Assembly (NCBI RefSeq): GCF_001679785.1
Contig: NZ_CP016286.1
Span: 992,001-1,056,000 of the forward strand
Direction: 5' to 3'
DNA from: Rhizobium leguminosarum
Lineage (GTDB): Bacteria; Pseudomonadota; Alphaproteobacteria; Rhizobiales; Rhizobiaceae
DNA length: 64,000 nucleotides
Positions 27,786 to 37,294 of the stretch are shown here, in pieces. The notes under the pieces were generated by a model. The model was given only the letters and a program-made list of their open reading frames with translations. It was not told where the DNA came from and searched no databases. Every line of letters begins with the position of its first letter. Position 1 is the stretch's first letter. A program made the position numbers and the translations under genes.

Positions 27786-30700
27786 TTAGCTACACCCGCT
27801 CGTAGCACCACACGTGTCGCACTTCTCGCAGGTCCCATTCCGCACCATCGTGAAGTTCTGGCACTCCGAGCACATGTTGCCGGTATAGCCCTGCATGATC
27901 GAGCGCTGGCGGCGTTCGGCTTCGCGCTTCTTGGCTTCGGATTTCGCCGTTGCCGCGTCGGCTGCCGCCTTGTCGGAGAACAAGGCCGTTGCGTCGCTGG
28001 TGAGTTCCTCGGTCACCTCTTCGGCGATCTCTTCCGCCAGTTCCTTGGCGCGCTCCTCGTAGTCGCGCTTGAAGGCAACGATTTCGGAGGTGGAGACGGC
28101 AATCGTCGGCTCCAGCTTGCGGGCAGCCGCGCCTGCAAAGGCAGTCACGGTGCCGGTGGAGGCGGCGCGCGCAGGGGCGGCGGTTGCTGCACCCTTGGGT
28201 TCGCCTGCCTGGCGTTCGCCGCCGGTGCCGGACACCAGCGTCGGCTTGTAGCCGCGGGTCCAGCCGGTGGAGAGCAGGTTGGTCTTGCCTTCCTGGATGC
28301 CCTTGCCGAGTGCGGTGTTCGAGAAATCCGACGTATCGACATGCGCCAGGTCATGGCGGCCGAGATAAGAGACGGCAAGCTCGCGGAAGACATAGTCGAG
28401 GATCGAGGTGGCGTTCTTGATTGCGTCATTGCCGATGACCATGCCGGCCGGCTCGAACTTGGTGAAGGTGAAGGCCTCGACATATTCCTCGAGCGGCACG
28501 CCATATTGCAGGCCGAGCGAGATGGCGATGGCAAAATTGTTCATCATCGCACGGAAGGCAGCGCCTTCCTTGTGCATGTCGATGAAGATCTCGCCGATGC
28601 GGCCGTCGCCGAATTCACCGGTGCGGAGATAGACCTTGTGTCCGCCGACGGCGGCCTTCTGGGTATAGCCCTGGCGGCGGTTCGGCAGCTTCTCGCGTTC
28701 GCGCGAAACTCGTTCGATCACCCGCTCGATGATCTTCTCGGTGACGGTAACGGCCTGGGCGGCCAGCGGCGCCTGCAGCAGTTCCTCCAGCGTATCGTCG
28801 TCGTCTTCGTCCTCGATCAGCGAGGAGTTGAGCGGCTGCGACAGTTTCGAGCCGTCGCGATAGAGCGCGTTGGCCTTGAGGCCAAGCTTCCAGGAGAGCA
28901 TGTAGGCGTTCTTGCAATCCTCGACGGTCGCCTCGTTCGGCATGTTGATCGTCTTGGAAATTGCGCCGGAGATGAACGGCTGGGCAGCCGCCATCATGCG
29001 GATATGGCTTTCGACCGAGAGGTAGCGCTTGCCGACCTTGCCGCACGGATTGGCGCAATCGAAGACCGGCAGGTGCTCATTCTTGAGGAAGGGCGCGCCT
29101 TCCAGTGTCATCGCACCGCAGACATGGATGTTGGCGGCTTCGATGTCCTTCTTCGAGAAGCCGATATGGTCGAGCAGGCTGAAGCTCATGTCGGCGAGCT
29201 GTTCGTCGGAAACCTTCAGCGTCTCCTTCAGGAAGTCGGCGCCGAGCGTCCACTGGTTGAAGACGAACTTGATGTCGAAGGCGCTCTTCAGCGCGGCGTT
29301 GACAGCTTCGACCTTCTCGTCGGTGAAGCCCTTGGTCTTCAGCGTCGACGGATTGACAGCCGGTGCCTGGTTCAGGTTGCCGTGGCCGACGGCATAGGCC
29401 TCGATCTCGGCGATCTGGCTTTCCGAATAGCCGAGTGTGCGCAGCGCGTCGGGCACGGCGCGGTTGATGATCTTGAAGTAGCCGCCGCCGGCGAGCTTCT
29501 TGAACTTGACGAGGGCGAAGTCGGGCTCGATGCCCGTCGTGTCGCAATCCATGACCAGACCGATCGTGCCGGTGGGCGCGATGACCGAGACCTGGGCATT
29601 GCGGTAGCCATGCTGTTCACCAAGCTCGAGCGCCTTGTCCCAGGCCGATTTGGCGTGGGCGACGAGATCCTGGTCCGGGTTTTCCGAATGGATCAGCGCG
29701 ACCGGGTTGATCGACAGCGCTTCATAGCCGGAGCTCTCGCCATGCGCCGCACGGCGATGGTTGCGAATGACCTTGAGCATGCTCTCGCGGTTCGGCGCGA
29801 AGTTCGGGAACGGGCCGAGCTCGGCGGCCATTTCGGCCGAGGTCGCATAGCAGATGCCGGTCATGATCGCGGTCAGCGAGCCTGCGATGGCGCGGGCCTC
29901 CGTGGAGTCATAGGGAATGCCCGACGACATCAGCAGGCCGCCGATATTGGCGTAGCCAAGGCCGAGCGTGCGGTATTCGTAGGAGAGTTCGGCGATGCGC
30001 TTCGACGGGAACTGCGCCATCATCACCGAGATTTCGAGCACGACGGTCCACAGGCGAACCGCATGTTCGTAATCGGCGATGTTGATGCGCTTGGTAGCCT
30101 TATCCTTGAACTGCAGCAGGTTCAGCGAGGCAAGGTTGCAGGCGGTGTCGTCGAGGAACATGTATTCCGAGCACGGGTTCGAGCCGCGGATCGGGCCGCC
30201 GGCCGGCGAAGTGTGCCAGTCGTTCATCGTCGTGTTGAAATGGATGCCCGGATCGGCCGAAGCCCAGGCGGCGTAGGAAATCGTTTCCCAGAGATCGCGG
30301 GCCTTCAGCGTCTTCATCACCCGGCCGTCCTTGCGGGCGGTCAGGTTCCATTCGCCATCATTCTCGACGGCGCGCAGGAAGTCGTCCTTGATCGAGACGG
30401 AGTTGTTGGAGTTCTGGCCGGATACCGTGAGGTAGGCTTCCGAATCCCAATCCGTGTCGTAGGTCTTGAATTGGAGATCCTTGTAGCCCTGGCGGGCGAA
30501 CTGGATGACGCGCTGGACGTAGTTCTCCGGAACCTGGTCCTTCTTGGCGGCGCGGATTTCGCGCTTCAGGGCAGGGTTCTTGTTGGGATCGTAGCAATCG
30601 CCGTTATCGCCGCCTTCGCAGTTGAAGCAGGCCTTCATGATCGCCTTCAGATGTTTGGCGACGACCTTCGAGCCGGTCACGAGAGCCGCAACCTTCTGCT

Positions 30701-31601
30701 CTTCCTTGACCTTCCAGTTGATGTATTCCTCGATATCCGGATGGTCGATATCGACGACCACCATCTTGGCGGCGCGGCGCGTCGTGCCGCCCGATTTGAT
30801 GGCGCCTGCGGCGCGGTCGCCGATCTTCAGGAAGCTCATCAGGCCGGAGGAGCGGCCGCCGCCGGAAAGCTTTTCGCCTTCGCCGCGCAGCATCGAGAAG
30901 TTGGAGCCGGTGCCGGAGCCGTATTTGAACAGCCGCGCTTCACGCACCCAGAGGTCCATGATGCCGCCTTCGTTGACGAGATCGTCCTCCACAGACTGGA
31001 TGAAGCAAGCATGCGGCTGCGGATGTTCGTAGGCCGACTTGGACTTGGTTAGCTTGCCGGTGAAGGGATCGACATAGAAATGGCCCTGGCCGGGACCATC
31101 GATGCCGTAGGTCCAATGCAGGCCGGTGTTGAACCACTGCGGCGAGTTCGGGGCGACGCGCTGGGTGGCGAGCATATAGGCAAGCTCGTCCTTGAAGGCC
31201 GAGGCATCTTCCTCGGAGGAGAAATAGCCGCCCTTCCAGCCCCAATAGGTCCAGGTGCCGGCAAGACGGTCGAAGACCTGGCGCGCATCGATTTCGGAGC
31301 CGGTCTGTTCGTCCTTGGACAGGGTCTTCAGCGCAGCATCGTCGGGAACGGAGCGCCACAGGAAGGAAGGAACATCGTTTTCCTCGACCTTCTTCAGCCG
31401 GGTGGGAACGCCGGCCTTGCGGAAATACTTCTGCGCCAGAACGTCGGTCGCGACCTGGGAGAACTGCGCGGGAACGTCGATGTTCTCGAGGCGGAACACG
31501 ATCGAACCGTCGGGGTTCTTGATCTCGCTCGTCGCCTTGCGGAATTCGATATCCGCATAGGCGCCTTGGCCGGCCTTTGTGAAACGACGTTCGATGCGCA
31601 T
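27786..31601 (-). CDS. nrdJ: adenosylcobalamin-dependent (class II) ribonucleotide reductase
   Basis: A 1271-residue class II ribonucleotide reductase making deoxyribonucleotides with B12 instead of an oxygen-dependent radical. The family core shows [40 protein letters not shown] and [19 protein letters not shown]. The C-terminal redox tail is [19 protein letters not shown] followed by CGATSGCS. Length is that of the large rhizobial NrdJ. Two NrdR boxes 128-174 bases upstream suggest repression by NrdR. The long open frame on the opposite strand is a codon-bias shadow. Confidence 0.97.
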   Translation of the reverse strand: MRIERRFTKAGQGAYADIEFRKATSEIKNPDGSIVFRLENIDVPAQFSQVATDVLAQKYFRKAGVPTRLKKVEENDVPSFLWRSVPDDAALKTLSKDEQTGSEIDARQVFDRLAGTWTYWGWKGGYFSSEEDASAFKDELAYMLATQRVAPNSPQWFNTGLHWTYGIDGPGQGHFYVDPFTGKLTKSKSAYEHPQPHACFIQSVEDDLVNEGGIMDLWVREARLFKYGSGTGSNFSMLRGEGEKLSGGGRSSGLMSFLKIGDRAAGAIKSGGTTRRAAKMVVVDIDHPDIEEYINWKVKEEQKVAALVTGSKVVAKHLKAIMKACFNCEGGDNGDCYDPNKNPALKREIRAAKKDQVPENYVQRVIQFARQGYKDLQFKTYDTDWDSEAYLTVSGQNSNNSVSIKDDFLRAVENDGEWNLTARKDGRVMKTLKARDLWETISYAAWASADPGIHFNTTMNDWHTSPAGGPIRGSNPCSEYMFLDDTACNLASLNLLQFKDKATKRINIADYEHAVRLWTVVLEISVMMAQFPSKRIAELSYEYRTLGLGYANIGGLLMSSGIPYDSTEARAIAGSLTAIMTGICYATSAEMAAELGPFPNFAPNRESMLKVIRNHRRAAHGESSGYEALSINPVALIHSENPDQDLVAHAKSAWDKALELGEQHGYRNAQVSVIAPTGTIGLVMDCDTTGIEPDFALVKFKKLAGGGYFKIINRAVPDALRTLGYSESQIAEIEAYAVGHGNLNQAPAVNPSTLKTKGFTDEKVEAVNAALKSAFDIKFVFNQWTLGADFLKETLKVSDEQLADMSFSLLDHIGFSKKDIEAANIHVCGAMTLEGAPFLKNEHLPVFDCANPCGKVGKRYLSVESHIRMMAAAQPFISGAISKTINMPNEATVEDCKNAYMLSWKLGLKANALYRDGSKLSQPLNSSLIEDEDDDDTLEELLQAPLAAQAVTVTEKIIERVIERVSREREKLPNRRQGYTQKAAVGGHKVYLRTGEFGDGRIGEIFIDMHKEGAAFRAMMNNFAIAISLGLQYGVPLEEYVEAFTFTKFEPAGMVIGNDAIKNATSILDYVFRELAVSYLGRHDLAHVDTSDFSNTALGKGIQEGKTNLLSTGWTRGYKPTLVSGTGGERQAGEPKGAATAAPARAASTGTVTAFAGAAARKLEPTIAVSTSEIVAFKRDYEERAKELAEEIAEEVTEELTSDATALFSDKAAADAATAKSEAKKREAERRQRSIMQGYTGNMCSECQNFTMVRNGTCEKCDTCGATSGCS

Positions 31602-32190
31602 TGTCTTGACCTCGTGTTGGCGCCCGGTCCCCGCGACCTCGGCGCAAAATTCCTATCCGGCGGCACTTTGTCGTCGCGCAGCCAGTCTCGTTTCCGTATT
31701 GTGACAGGGGTGTCATCCGGAGATGTCCTTCCTGTATCTTGTGGTGATGGTGGCTGCAAACACTAAATATAGTATTAACAGCTTATTATCGCCAGCCCCG
31801 ATGTCACTTTTTTTGGAGGCTGAAAACCGCGCAAAAATCCCGTCGGGCCTGAACCGTTCCCGGTCCATCGCCCTGATTCCGCGTCCTAATTTTCAAAAGG
31901 GAACCGGGCTCGTTACCGCCGGTCCTGTCGCCGCCGCAACATCAGGATCAGTAAAGTTTGAAACAGCTGATTCCGTCAAGGGCTGGCTTTTAATTGATTG
32001 CTAACCACAACATGTTGTGGATGCGCCTGTGGAGATTGGGGAAAGGCGGGGAGCGCTGATATTACAATGGCTTGCAGGCGTTGCCGGCTAAGGAAAACCT
32101 TAGAATGGCAAAAAAGCGTCCTGCGACAAATCTTATGATGGCATTTCCGGCGCAAATGCGCATGCCGATTCGTCGGTGAGATCAGCGCTC
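31602..32190. other. nrdJ upstream region
   Basis: 589 bases holding the NrdR box pair, a TTAA-N7-CTAA sequence (31990-32004) one base from the CtrA consensus, a perfect 16-bp palindrome CCACAACATGTTGTGG (32005-32020), and a possible 24-codon frame at 32105-32179 with AAGGAAAA upstream. No cobalamin riboswitch consensus was found. Confidence 0.5.
31729..31775 (-). promoter_or_regulatory. pair of NrdR boxes upstream of nrdJ
   Basis: Box 1 (31760-31775, minus strand ATACTATATTTAGTGT) matches the ACACTATATCTTGTGT consensus at 13 of 16 positions. Box 2 (31729-31744, TTCCTGTATCTTGTGG) matches at about 11. Centres are 31 bases apart, three helical turns, the spacing typical of paired NrdR sites at ribonucleotide reductase genes. 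Confidence 0.72.
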
Positions 32191-32781
32191 TTAAAGCGCA
32201 TCAATGGCGATGGTGACGATGGCGACGCCAATCGGCCTGTTCTCTTCGTCCATGACGACAAAGCTCGCCTGCGTCTCGAGATTCTGCGTGGATTCATTGC
32301 GTTCGGCCCGGTCGATGAAGATCTCGCGGGAGCTGTTGGCGAAGGTTCTGAGATATTTCTCCTCGTCGCCCTGCCAATAGTCGGCGGTGATGGTGCTCTG
32401 CCCGACATTCAGCCCGTGGCTGTCGGTGACGAAAAATTCGATGATCGCGCCCTGCGAGGCGTCCTGCTTGGCTTTCAGGTAATGCGACACGGATTTGTCG
32501 AGCAGCAGCTTGACCATCTGCAGGTGGTGCTGATCGACCTCAGACCGGTAGGTCTCGTCGAGCACTCGCATATCCATTTCGCTGACATTGCCGAATTTTG
32601 CGTTCTGCTCGGCAATGGCTTTCAGCACCAATGGCGTTTCCACAATTGGCCGGACCCGCTTCTCGACATAGTCGCGCACGAGGGGAATATAGGCAGGTTC
32701 AGCGCGGACAGGCGCCAGCGGCAACAGAAAGGCCGCCAGCCCGACGGTCACAACCGCTCTTATATGCCCCCACCGTGCCAT
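32191..32781 (-). CDS. periplasmic PDC/dCache-like domain protein
   Basis: A 196-residue protein with a signal peptide (AVVTVGLAAFLLPLAPVRAE). The remainder looks like a single periplasmic PDC sensor-type domain: a long N-terminal helix (RDYVEKRVRPIVETPLVLKA), then IIEFFVTDSHGLNVGQSTIT, ADYWQGDEEKYLRTF (the DYWQGDE signature of these domains) and a final ASFVVMDEENRPIGVAIVTI strand pair. No membrane anchor or output domain follows, so it may act as a soluble ligand binder. The ATG at 32781 follows AAGGAAA. Confidence 0.72.
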   Translation of the reverse strand: MARWGHIRAVVTVGLAAFLLPLAPVRAEPAYIPLVRDYVEKRVRPIVETPLVLKAIAEQNAKFGNVSEMDMRVLDETYRSEVDQHHLQMVKLLLDKSVSHYLKAKQDASQGAIIEFFVTDSHGLNVGQSTITADYWQGDEEKYLRTFANSSREIFIDRAERNESTQNLETQASFVVMDEENRPIGVAIVTIAIDAL

Positions 32782-32846
32782 CTTGTTTCCTTGTACCGTA
32801 TCGATCGTTGCACGCTTTAAGCGCAATTTGATACGATTCGCACGCC

Positions 32847-32952
32847 CTTCAGCGCCGCGCGTCTTTTCGAGAGCCGCAAAGGACGCTGTATCATTTGAAT
32901 TGCTGCATAATTTCATCCTTGAATCGATTCCGATTGAAGGAATTAGGCAGCA
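32847..32952. repeat. RIME-like intergenic palindromic repeat, copy A
   Basis: A GC-rich arm (AGCGCCGCGCGTCTTTTCGA), then ACGCTGTATCATTTGAATTG and an AT-rich arm with GAATCGATTCCGATT. It has the same modular order as the copies at 48987 and 59309 and resembles Rhizobium-specific intergenic mosaic elements. It lies upstream of the PDC-like gene. Confidence 0.7.
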
Positions 32953-33077
32953 GTCTATAAGCAACAGATAAAATAGATGTGCAGATCCCGATAGCGGATT
33001 CAGCAAACCTCGCCGACAAAATCTGGAACAATTTTCAAGTGGTAAATATAAGGGTGGCGCGCTTTGATTGGCGGCGA

Positions 33078-33572
33078 TCAGCCGGCACCCTTGGCGATCG
33101 GCTCCTGATAGGTGAAGCCCATGTCCCACGGGAAGTAGATCCAGGTATCCTGGCTCACCTCGGTGATGAAGGTGTCGACGGTCGGCACGCCCTTCGGCTT
33201 GGCATAGACGCAGGCGAAATGTGCCCTCGGCAGCATTGTGCGCACCTGTGCGGCGGTCTTGCCGGTATCTGTCAGATCATCGACGACCAGCACGGTTTCG
33301 CCGCCATTCTCCATAAGTTCGGGCGCTATTCCCTTGAGCAGCACCATATCGCCTTGGTTCACATAGTCATGATAGGACGCGACGCAGACGGTCTCGATCA
33401 GCCGGATGTTCAGTTCGCGCGAGATGATCGCAGCCGGAACGAGGCCGCCGCGGGTGATGCAGACGATCGCCTTGAACGTCTGATTCAAGCCGGCAAGCCG
33501 CCAGGCAAGGGCGCGCGCATCGCGGTGGAACTGATCCCAGGAAACGGGAAAGGCTTTATCGGGAAGGGACAT
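33078..33572 (-). CDS. gpt: xanthine phosphoribosyltransferase
   Basis: A 164-residue type I phosphoribosyltransferase salvaging xanthine and guanine with PRPP. Begins [20 protein letters not shown]. The PRPP loop [15 protein letters not shown] and the [13 protein letters not shown] flexible region are typical, with the C-terminal [10 protein letters not shown] purine-contact segment. The ATG at 33572 has GGAGAG upstream; a longer frame gives a non-conserved leader. Confidence 0.93.
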   Translation of the reverse strand: MSLPDKAFPVSWDQFHRDARALAWRLAGLNQTFKAIVCITRGGLVPAAIISRELNIRLIETVCVASYHDYVNQGDMVLLKGIAPELMENGGETVLVVDDLTDTGKTAAQVRTMLPRAHFACVYAKPKGVPTVDTFITEVSQDTWIYFPWDMGFTYQEPIAKGAG

Positions 33573-33754
33573 CGGGCTGCTCTCCGCGGCATGAAAAAAC
33601 GACACGCCGTTTGCCGGCGACCGGATGGGCTTGAAGCGGCGATTGGCAAAACGCAAATCGCGCAGCCGGAACTGCGCGAGATGGGCCGAGGCTCGAAGCT
33701 GTCATCGGTCGCCGCAATTAGCGGGATTTGCCGGCAAAAGGCAAGAGCAGCCAA

Positions 33755-34597
33755 TCAACGCGATAACAGGGTGAGCGCCGTCATCGACTGCAGCAAGGTC
33801 TTCGTCGTGCCGCCGAAGATCATCTGCCAGAGCCACGAATGCGTATAGGCGCCCATGACGAGAAGATCGATGCTGCTGTCCGAAAGCCGGTTCTCGATGA
33901 CATGCGATGCGCTCTTGTCCGCACTTTGCGCCGTCGAAAGCGTCGCCTTGACGCCATGACGCGCCAGCGTCGCGGCAATGTCGGCGCCGGCGGTCAGCGG
34001 CGATTGCAGCGCCGTGTCGGCCGGATCGACTGAAAAGATCTCCACCTCGTCGGCGGCTTTGAGGATCGGCAGCGCGTCGAAGGTTGCGCGCGCCGCCTCC
34101 TTCGAGCCGTTCCAGGCGATCAATACGCGTTTGATCGGCTTCGGCTTGCGGATGATATAGGGGATCATCAGCACCGGCCGGCCGGTTTCGAAAAGGAAAC
34201 TGTCGACGTCGACGTGGCTGTCGGAAGGTTTGGCCGGGTCGGCCTGCGAGGCGATCAGGAGGTCGGCGCTGCGCGCACTTTCGATCAGCGGGGCGGAGCC
34301 ATAACCGGTTGATGTGGCAAAGCTGCGCCATTCGAAGGAGGCACCGGATGCCTCCGCTTTCGCCCTGAAGATGCGCTCGACGGCAATCGTTTCGCTATGC
34401 GCCATGTCCTGCAGCGCCTGCACGGCAACGGGATCGGGGATTTCCATCGGCGCCACCAGCGGCACGGCGGAAATGATTTCGGCATGCAGGCCGATCACAT
34501 GGGCGCCGCTTTCAGCGGCGATGGCAAAGGCGAAATCGGCAACCGCAGAACTATTGTCTGATGTATCGAGAATGGCGAGAATGGTTTTGTAAGACAT
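33755..34597 (-). CDS. tandem universal stress protein
   Basis: A 280-residue protein with two UspA domains. The first begins MSYKTILAILDTSDNSSAVA; the second begins IKRVLIAWNGSKEAARATFD and ends LLVMGAYTHSWLWQMIFGGT, then TKTLLQSMTALTLLSR, the glycine/serine nucleotide-binding end. AAGGAGAATTGAT precedes the ATG. A cytoplasmic stress-responsive role is family knowledge; the trigger is unknown here. Confidence 0.92.
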   Translation of the reverse strand: MSYKTILAILDTSDNSSAVADFAFAIAAESGAHVIGLHAEIISAVPLVAPMEIPDPVAVQALQDMAHSETIAVERIFRAKAEASGASFEWRSFATSTGYGSAPLIESARSADLLIASQADPAKPSDSHVDVDSFLFETGRPVLMIPYIIRKPKPIKRVLIAWNGSKEAARATFDALPILKAADEVEIFSVDPADTALQSPLTAGADIAATLARHGVKATLSTAQSADKSASHVIENRLSDSSIDLLVMGAYTHSWLWQMIFGGTTKTLLQSMTALTLLSR

Positions 34598-34705
34598 ATC
34601 AATTCTCCTTGCGCTGAAATGGCTTGCGCGAGGGAAGGAATGCGCCAGACCGTTCTCCTGTTCCTTGATCGGGATCAAGGATGGCTTCCAGTTCCGGCGT
34701 TGCCC

Positions 34706-35482
34706 TCAAGCCTCGGCGGAATGGTTTTCGGCGATGTCCTTCCTTTGGCGGATGGCGTCGATCATCGCCTGCACCTCGGCGCCGGCCGCATCGATTGCCG
34801 CCTGGGAGCGGCCGCGTACGACGATCTCGGTCGAGAATTTCTGGCCGATATAACGCGGGTACGAACCGATGCTGGTTTCCGAATGTGCCTTCTGGATCGC
34901 GGTCAGCGGCGTGCCGATCTCGCCTTCTCCGTAAGGGCAGGCGATAGCGAGCGAAAGCACCGGCGTGCCGGTTCGAAGCATCGGCAGCACATTGTCGACC
35001 ATCGCCTGGAAGACCTGCGGCACGCCGGCCATGACATGGACGTTGCCGATGATGAAGCCCGGCGCCGTCGAGACCGGATTGGCGATATGCGCAGCCCCGC
35101 GCGGCATGCGCGCCATGCGCTGGCGCGCCTCGGTGAATTCCATCTCGCGGCGGCGGTACATCTCGGCAAGCAGCGTCATTGCTGTTTCGTCATATTCGCA
35201 GGGCACGCCGAAAGCCTTGGAGATGGCATCGGCGGTGATGTCGTCATGCGTCGGCCCGATGCCGCCTGATGTGAAGACGTAATCATACTTGCCGCGAAGC
35301 GCGTTCAGCGCCTCGACGATCGCGTCCTCATCGTCGGCGACGATGCGCACTTCCTTGAGGTCGATGCCGGAAAGCGTCAGCAAATCGGCGAGGTGGCCGA
35401 TATTTTTATCCTTGGTGCGGCCGGAGAGAAGTTCGTCGCCGATGGCGAGCATGGCGGCGGTGACGACGATGTCTTGGCTCAT
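34706..35482 (-). CDS. CinA-type MoCF-binding-domain protein (competence/damage-inducible protein A family)
   Basis: A 258-residue protein with the molybdopterin-binding/CinA N-terminal domain: AAMLAIGDELLSGRTKDKN, the TSGGIGPTHDDITADAISKA loop and MPRGAAHIANPVSTAPGF. It lacks the C-terminal nicotinamide-mononucleotide deamidase domain of full-length CinA. Probably hydrolyses a nucleotide-type metabolite (ADP-ribose pyrophosphatase activity is known for this domain in CinA). Separate from its neighbours. Confidence 0.88.
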   Translation of the reverse strand: MSQDIVVTAAMLAIGDELLSGRTKDKNIGHLADLLTLSGIDLKEVRIVADDEDAIVEALNALRGKYDYVFTSGGIGPTHDDITADAISKAFGVPCEYDETAMTLLAEMYRRREMEFTEARQRMARMPRGAAHIANPVSTAPGFIIGNVHVMAGVPQVFQAMVDNVLPMLRTGTPVLSLAIACPYGEGEIGTPLTAIQKAHSETSIGSYPRYIGQKFSTEIVVRGRSQAAIDAAGAEVQAMIDAIRQRKDIAENHSAEA

Positions 35483-35545
35483 GGGATGTTCCGTGATGTG
35501 AGGCTGGGGAATAGGTAGCGTCGTTCAGTCGCTTTGCAAACACCA

Positions 35546-35592
35546 GAGCATGATGCCGAAAAGTGCAGGCGGTTTTCGGACGACATCATGCG
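35546..35592. repeat. dispersed rhizobial palindrome
   Basis: A 47-base imperfect palindrome with outer arms GCATGATG/CATCATGC and inner arms CCGAAAA/TTTTCGG around GTGCAGGCGG. It resembles a short palindrome dispersed in rhizobial and Agrobacterium intergenic regions. It lies between divergent genes. Confidence 0.6.
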
Positions 35593-35768
35593 CTAACTCT
35601 TTAACTCGGGCGATGCGTCATTTTTGCCGAAATGAAAACCGCAAGCGAATTTTCGTCTCCGCGTGGTGAGCACTGAGTTCTTTAGCACGGGGCTTTGTTC
35701 AAACAGGCGCGCTGATAGAAATCGCGTCGGACACGAAATTCAACCCGATGTTTCAAGGAAGATAGAAG

Positions 35769-36365
35769 ATGGCGAAGGTTCTCGTCCTTTATTATTCGGC
35801 TTACGGCCATATCGAAACCATGGCCTATGCGGTTGCCGAAGGCGCGAAGTCGGCCGGCGCCGAGGTCACCGTCAAGCGCGTTCCGGAACTGGTTCCGGAA
35901 GACGTCGCCAAGGCTTCCTATTACAAGGTCGACCAGGCGGCTCCGATCGCCACCGTTGACGAACTGGCGGACTATGACGCGATCATCGTCGGCGCCGGCA
36001 CCCGCTTCGGCACGGTCGCTTCGCAGATGCGCAATTTCTGGGATCAGACGGGCGGTCTCTGGTTCGCCGGCAAACTCGCCGGCAAACTCGGTTCGGTCTT
36101 CACCTCTTCGGCAACTCAGCACGGCGGCCAGGAATCGACCATCCTCGGCTTCATCCCGACCTTCCTGCACCAGGGCATGGTCGTTGCCGGCCTGCCTTAT
36201 GCCTTCCAGGGCCAGATGGGTACCGAGGAAGTCAAGGGCGGCTCGCCCTACGGCGCCTCCACCATCACCAACGGTGACGGCTCGCGCCAGCCTTCCGAGA
36301 TCGAGCTGGAAGGCGCGAAATACCAGGGCGCCCACGTCGCCAAGCTTGCTGCTAAGCTCGCCTGA
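35769..36365 (+). CDS. wrbA: NAD(P)H:quinone oxidoreductase, WrbA
   Basis: A 198-residue flavodoxin-fold enzyme reducing quinones by two electrons. FMN loop [19 protein letters not shown], then [20 protein letters not shown] and [20 protein letters not shown] are the WrbA signature segments. AAGGAAGATAGAAG precedes the ATG. Followed by a clear terminator; a single-gene unit. Confidence 0.96.
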   Translation: MAKVLVLYYSAYGHIETMAYAVAEGAKSAGAEVTVKRVPELVPEDVAKASYYKVDQAAPIATVDELADYDAIIVGAGTRFGTVASQMRNFWDQTGGLWFAGKLAGKLGSVFTSSATQHGGQESTILGFIPTFLHQGMVVAGLPYAFQGQMGTEEVKGGSPYGASTITNGDGSRQPSEIELEGAKYQGAHVAKLAAKLA

Positions 36366-36384
36366 TCTTTGACGCTGGAATGAT

Positions 36385-36419
36385 AAAGGCGCGGCGGGCA
36401 TGGGGCTCGTCGCGCCTTT
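36385..36419 (+). terminator. terminator of wrbA
   Basis: Stem AAAGGCGCG/CGCGCCTTT with an internal GGGC/GGCTC part-pairing, followed by TTCCGTTTTC, 19 bases after the wrbA stop. Confidence 0.75.
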
Positions 36420-36471
36420 TCCGTTTTCTCTCAGGTGACAAGGGATGATTCCTGCCGGGTTACGGGGAAAA

Positions 36472-36758
36472 TGGTGCGGACGGCGGGGGTCGAACCCGCA
36501 TAGCCTAGGCCGAGGGATTTTCTTACCGCTACGGCTTTCACCGCCGCCTTCCGGCGTTTGTGGTCTGGACTATACCTTCACCCTAGCTTTGCCTTAGGTG
36601 CTGCCCGTCTAGTCTCTACACCTTCCCCTGGCGGGGCTTGGCTCGGGATTGCCATCTGACAGGTTTCCCCGACTTTGAGCAGTTCTACAGCCGGCGTTTC
36701 CGCCGGTGCACTCAATTTTGTTTAAGTCCCTTGTGTCTACCGATTCCACCACGTCCGC
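36472..36758 (-). tRNA. tRNA-Leu(UAA), interrupted by a group I intron
   Basis: 5' exon 36758-36724 begins GCGGACG (acceptor), then TGGTGGAATCGGTAGACAC (leucine-type D arm) and AAGGGACTT. 3' exon 36521-36472 is AAAATCCCT, a class II variable arm (CGGCCTAGGCTAT), T arm GCGGGTTCGACCCCCGC, CGTCCGC and an encoded CCA. Joined, the acceptor pairs 7 of 7 bases, the anticodon stem is AGGGA/TCCCT and the loop CTTAAAA gives UAA. The mature exons total 85 nt with CCA. The intron sits between U34 and A35. Confidence 0.93.
36522..36723 (-). ncRNA. group I (IC3-like) self-splicing intron in tRNA-Leu(UAA)
   Basis: A 202-nt intron. After U34 the intron begins AAACAAAATT, then GAGU (36713-36710), which pairs with exon ACUU to form P1 with the required U-G pair at the splice site. 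Core motifs follow in order: GGCAATCCCGAGCCAAGCC (P/Q region), GTGTAGAGACTAGACGGG (R), GGTATAGTCCAGACCA (S). The last base is G. No open frame for a homing endonuclease is inside. Confidence 0.92.
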
Positions 36759-36956
36759 GTGGTTCCTTCTGCTAACAAAGAGAAACGGTATTCTCAACTG
36801 ATATCCATCGGTTGTTGAAGGTATTTGCAGAATGGTCCGGGAAGTAACCCGTCCAGCGATCTCGGCACAGCCCATCACGCAAACTGCCGTCGGTCCCGGG
36901 TGTATTCGCCACCATCGTTTCTGATGCGGATGGCATCGCAATTTCTCTGGTGTCAG

Positions 36957-36973
36957 GTATGATTTTATCATAC
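36957..36973. promoter_or_regulatory. palindromic operator before parDE
   Basis: GTATGAT-TTT-ATCATAC, a perfect 7+3+7 palindrome 30 bases before the parD start. Ribbon-helix-helix antitoxins bind such sites to repress their own operon, so this is the likely ParD target and overlaps or adjoins the promoter. Confidence 0.6.
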
Positions 36974-37003
36974 TTTATAAGCAATCAAGGAAAGTGTACG
37001 ACG

Positions 37004-37294
37004 ATGCGAAACGCGGAAAAGGTGACCATTACCCTCACGGCCGATATGTTGCGGAGCGTTCGCGATACGGTCGAGGCCGGTGAATTTGCGACCACGAGTG
37101 AGGCGATGCGGGATGCTGTGCGGGTGTGGCAGCGCCAGCGGCTCGAGGATGCCGAACGCCTCAACGCGATGCGGGCTCGTATTCGCCGTTCTCTTGATGA
37201 TCCGCGCCCGAGTTTGACAGCAGAAGAGGCGGAAGTGGAAATGGACCGCTTCATGAAAGGTCAGGAAAAAGCGTCGCGCAATGCGGCGCGCTAA
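37004..37294 (+). CDS. parD: type II antitoxin, ParD/CopG ribbon-helix-helix
   Basis: A 96-residue antitoxin. The N-terminal ribbon-helix-helix (EKVTITLTADMLRSVRDTVE, then EFATTSEAMRDAVRVWQR) binds DNA, and the charged C-terminal half neutralises the toxin. Its end overlaps the parE start by 14 bases, the usual coupled order. The ATG at 37004 has only a distant AAGGA; an in-frame longer start is less likely because the conserved domain begins here. Confidence 0.88.
   Translation: MRNAEKVTITLTADMLRSVRDTVEAGEFATTSEAMRDAVRVWQRQRLEDAERLNAMRARIRRSLDDPRPSLTAEEAEVEMDRFMKGQEKASRNAAR

Noticed and set aside
27690..31052. A very long open frame (1120 codons) on the plus strand opposite nrdJ
   Set aside because: Codon-bias shadow of a high-GC gene: no ribosome site, repetitive Gly/Arg/Asp/Leu composition, and nrdJ on the other strand is certain.
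31602..32190. Cobalamin riboswitch before the B12-dependent reductase
   Set aside because: No B12-box-like conserved stretch or matching fold was found; the NrdR pair explains the regulatory content better.
36609..36984. Protein-coding frames across the tRNA-Leu region on the minus strand
   Set aside because: They run through the tRNA exons and intron, whose structure is complete.
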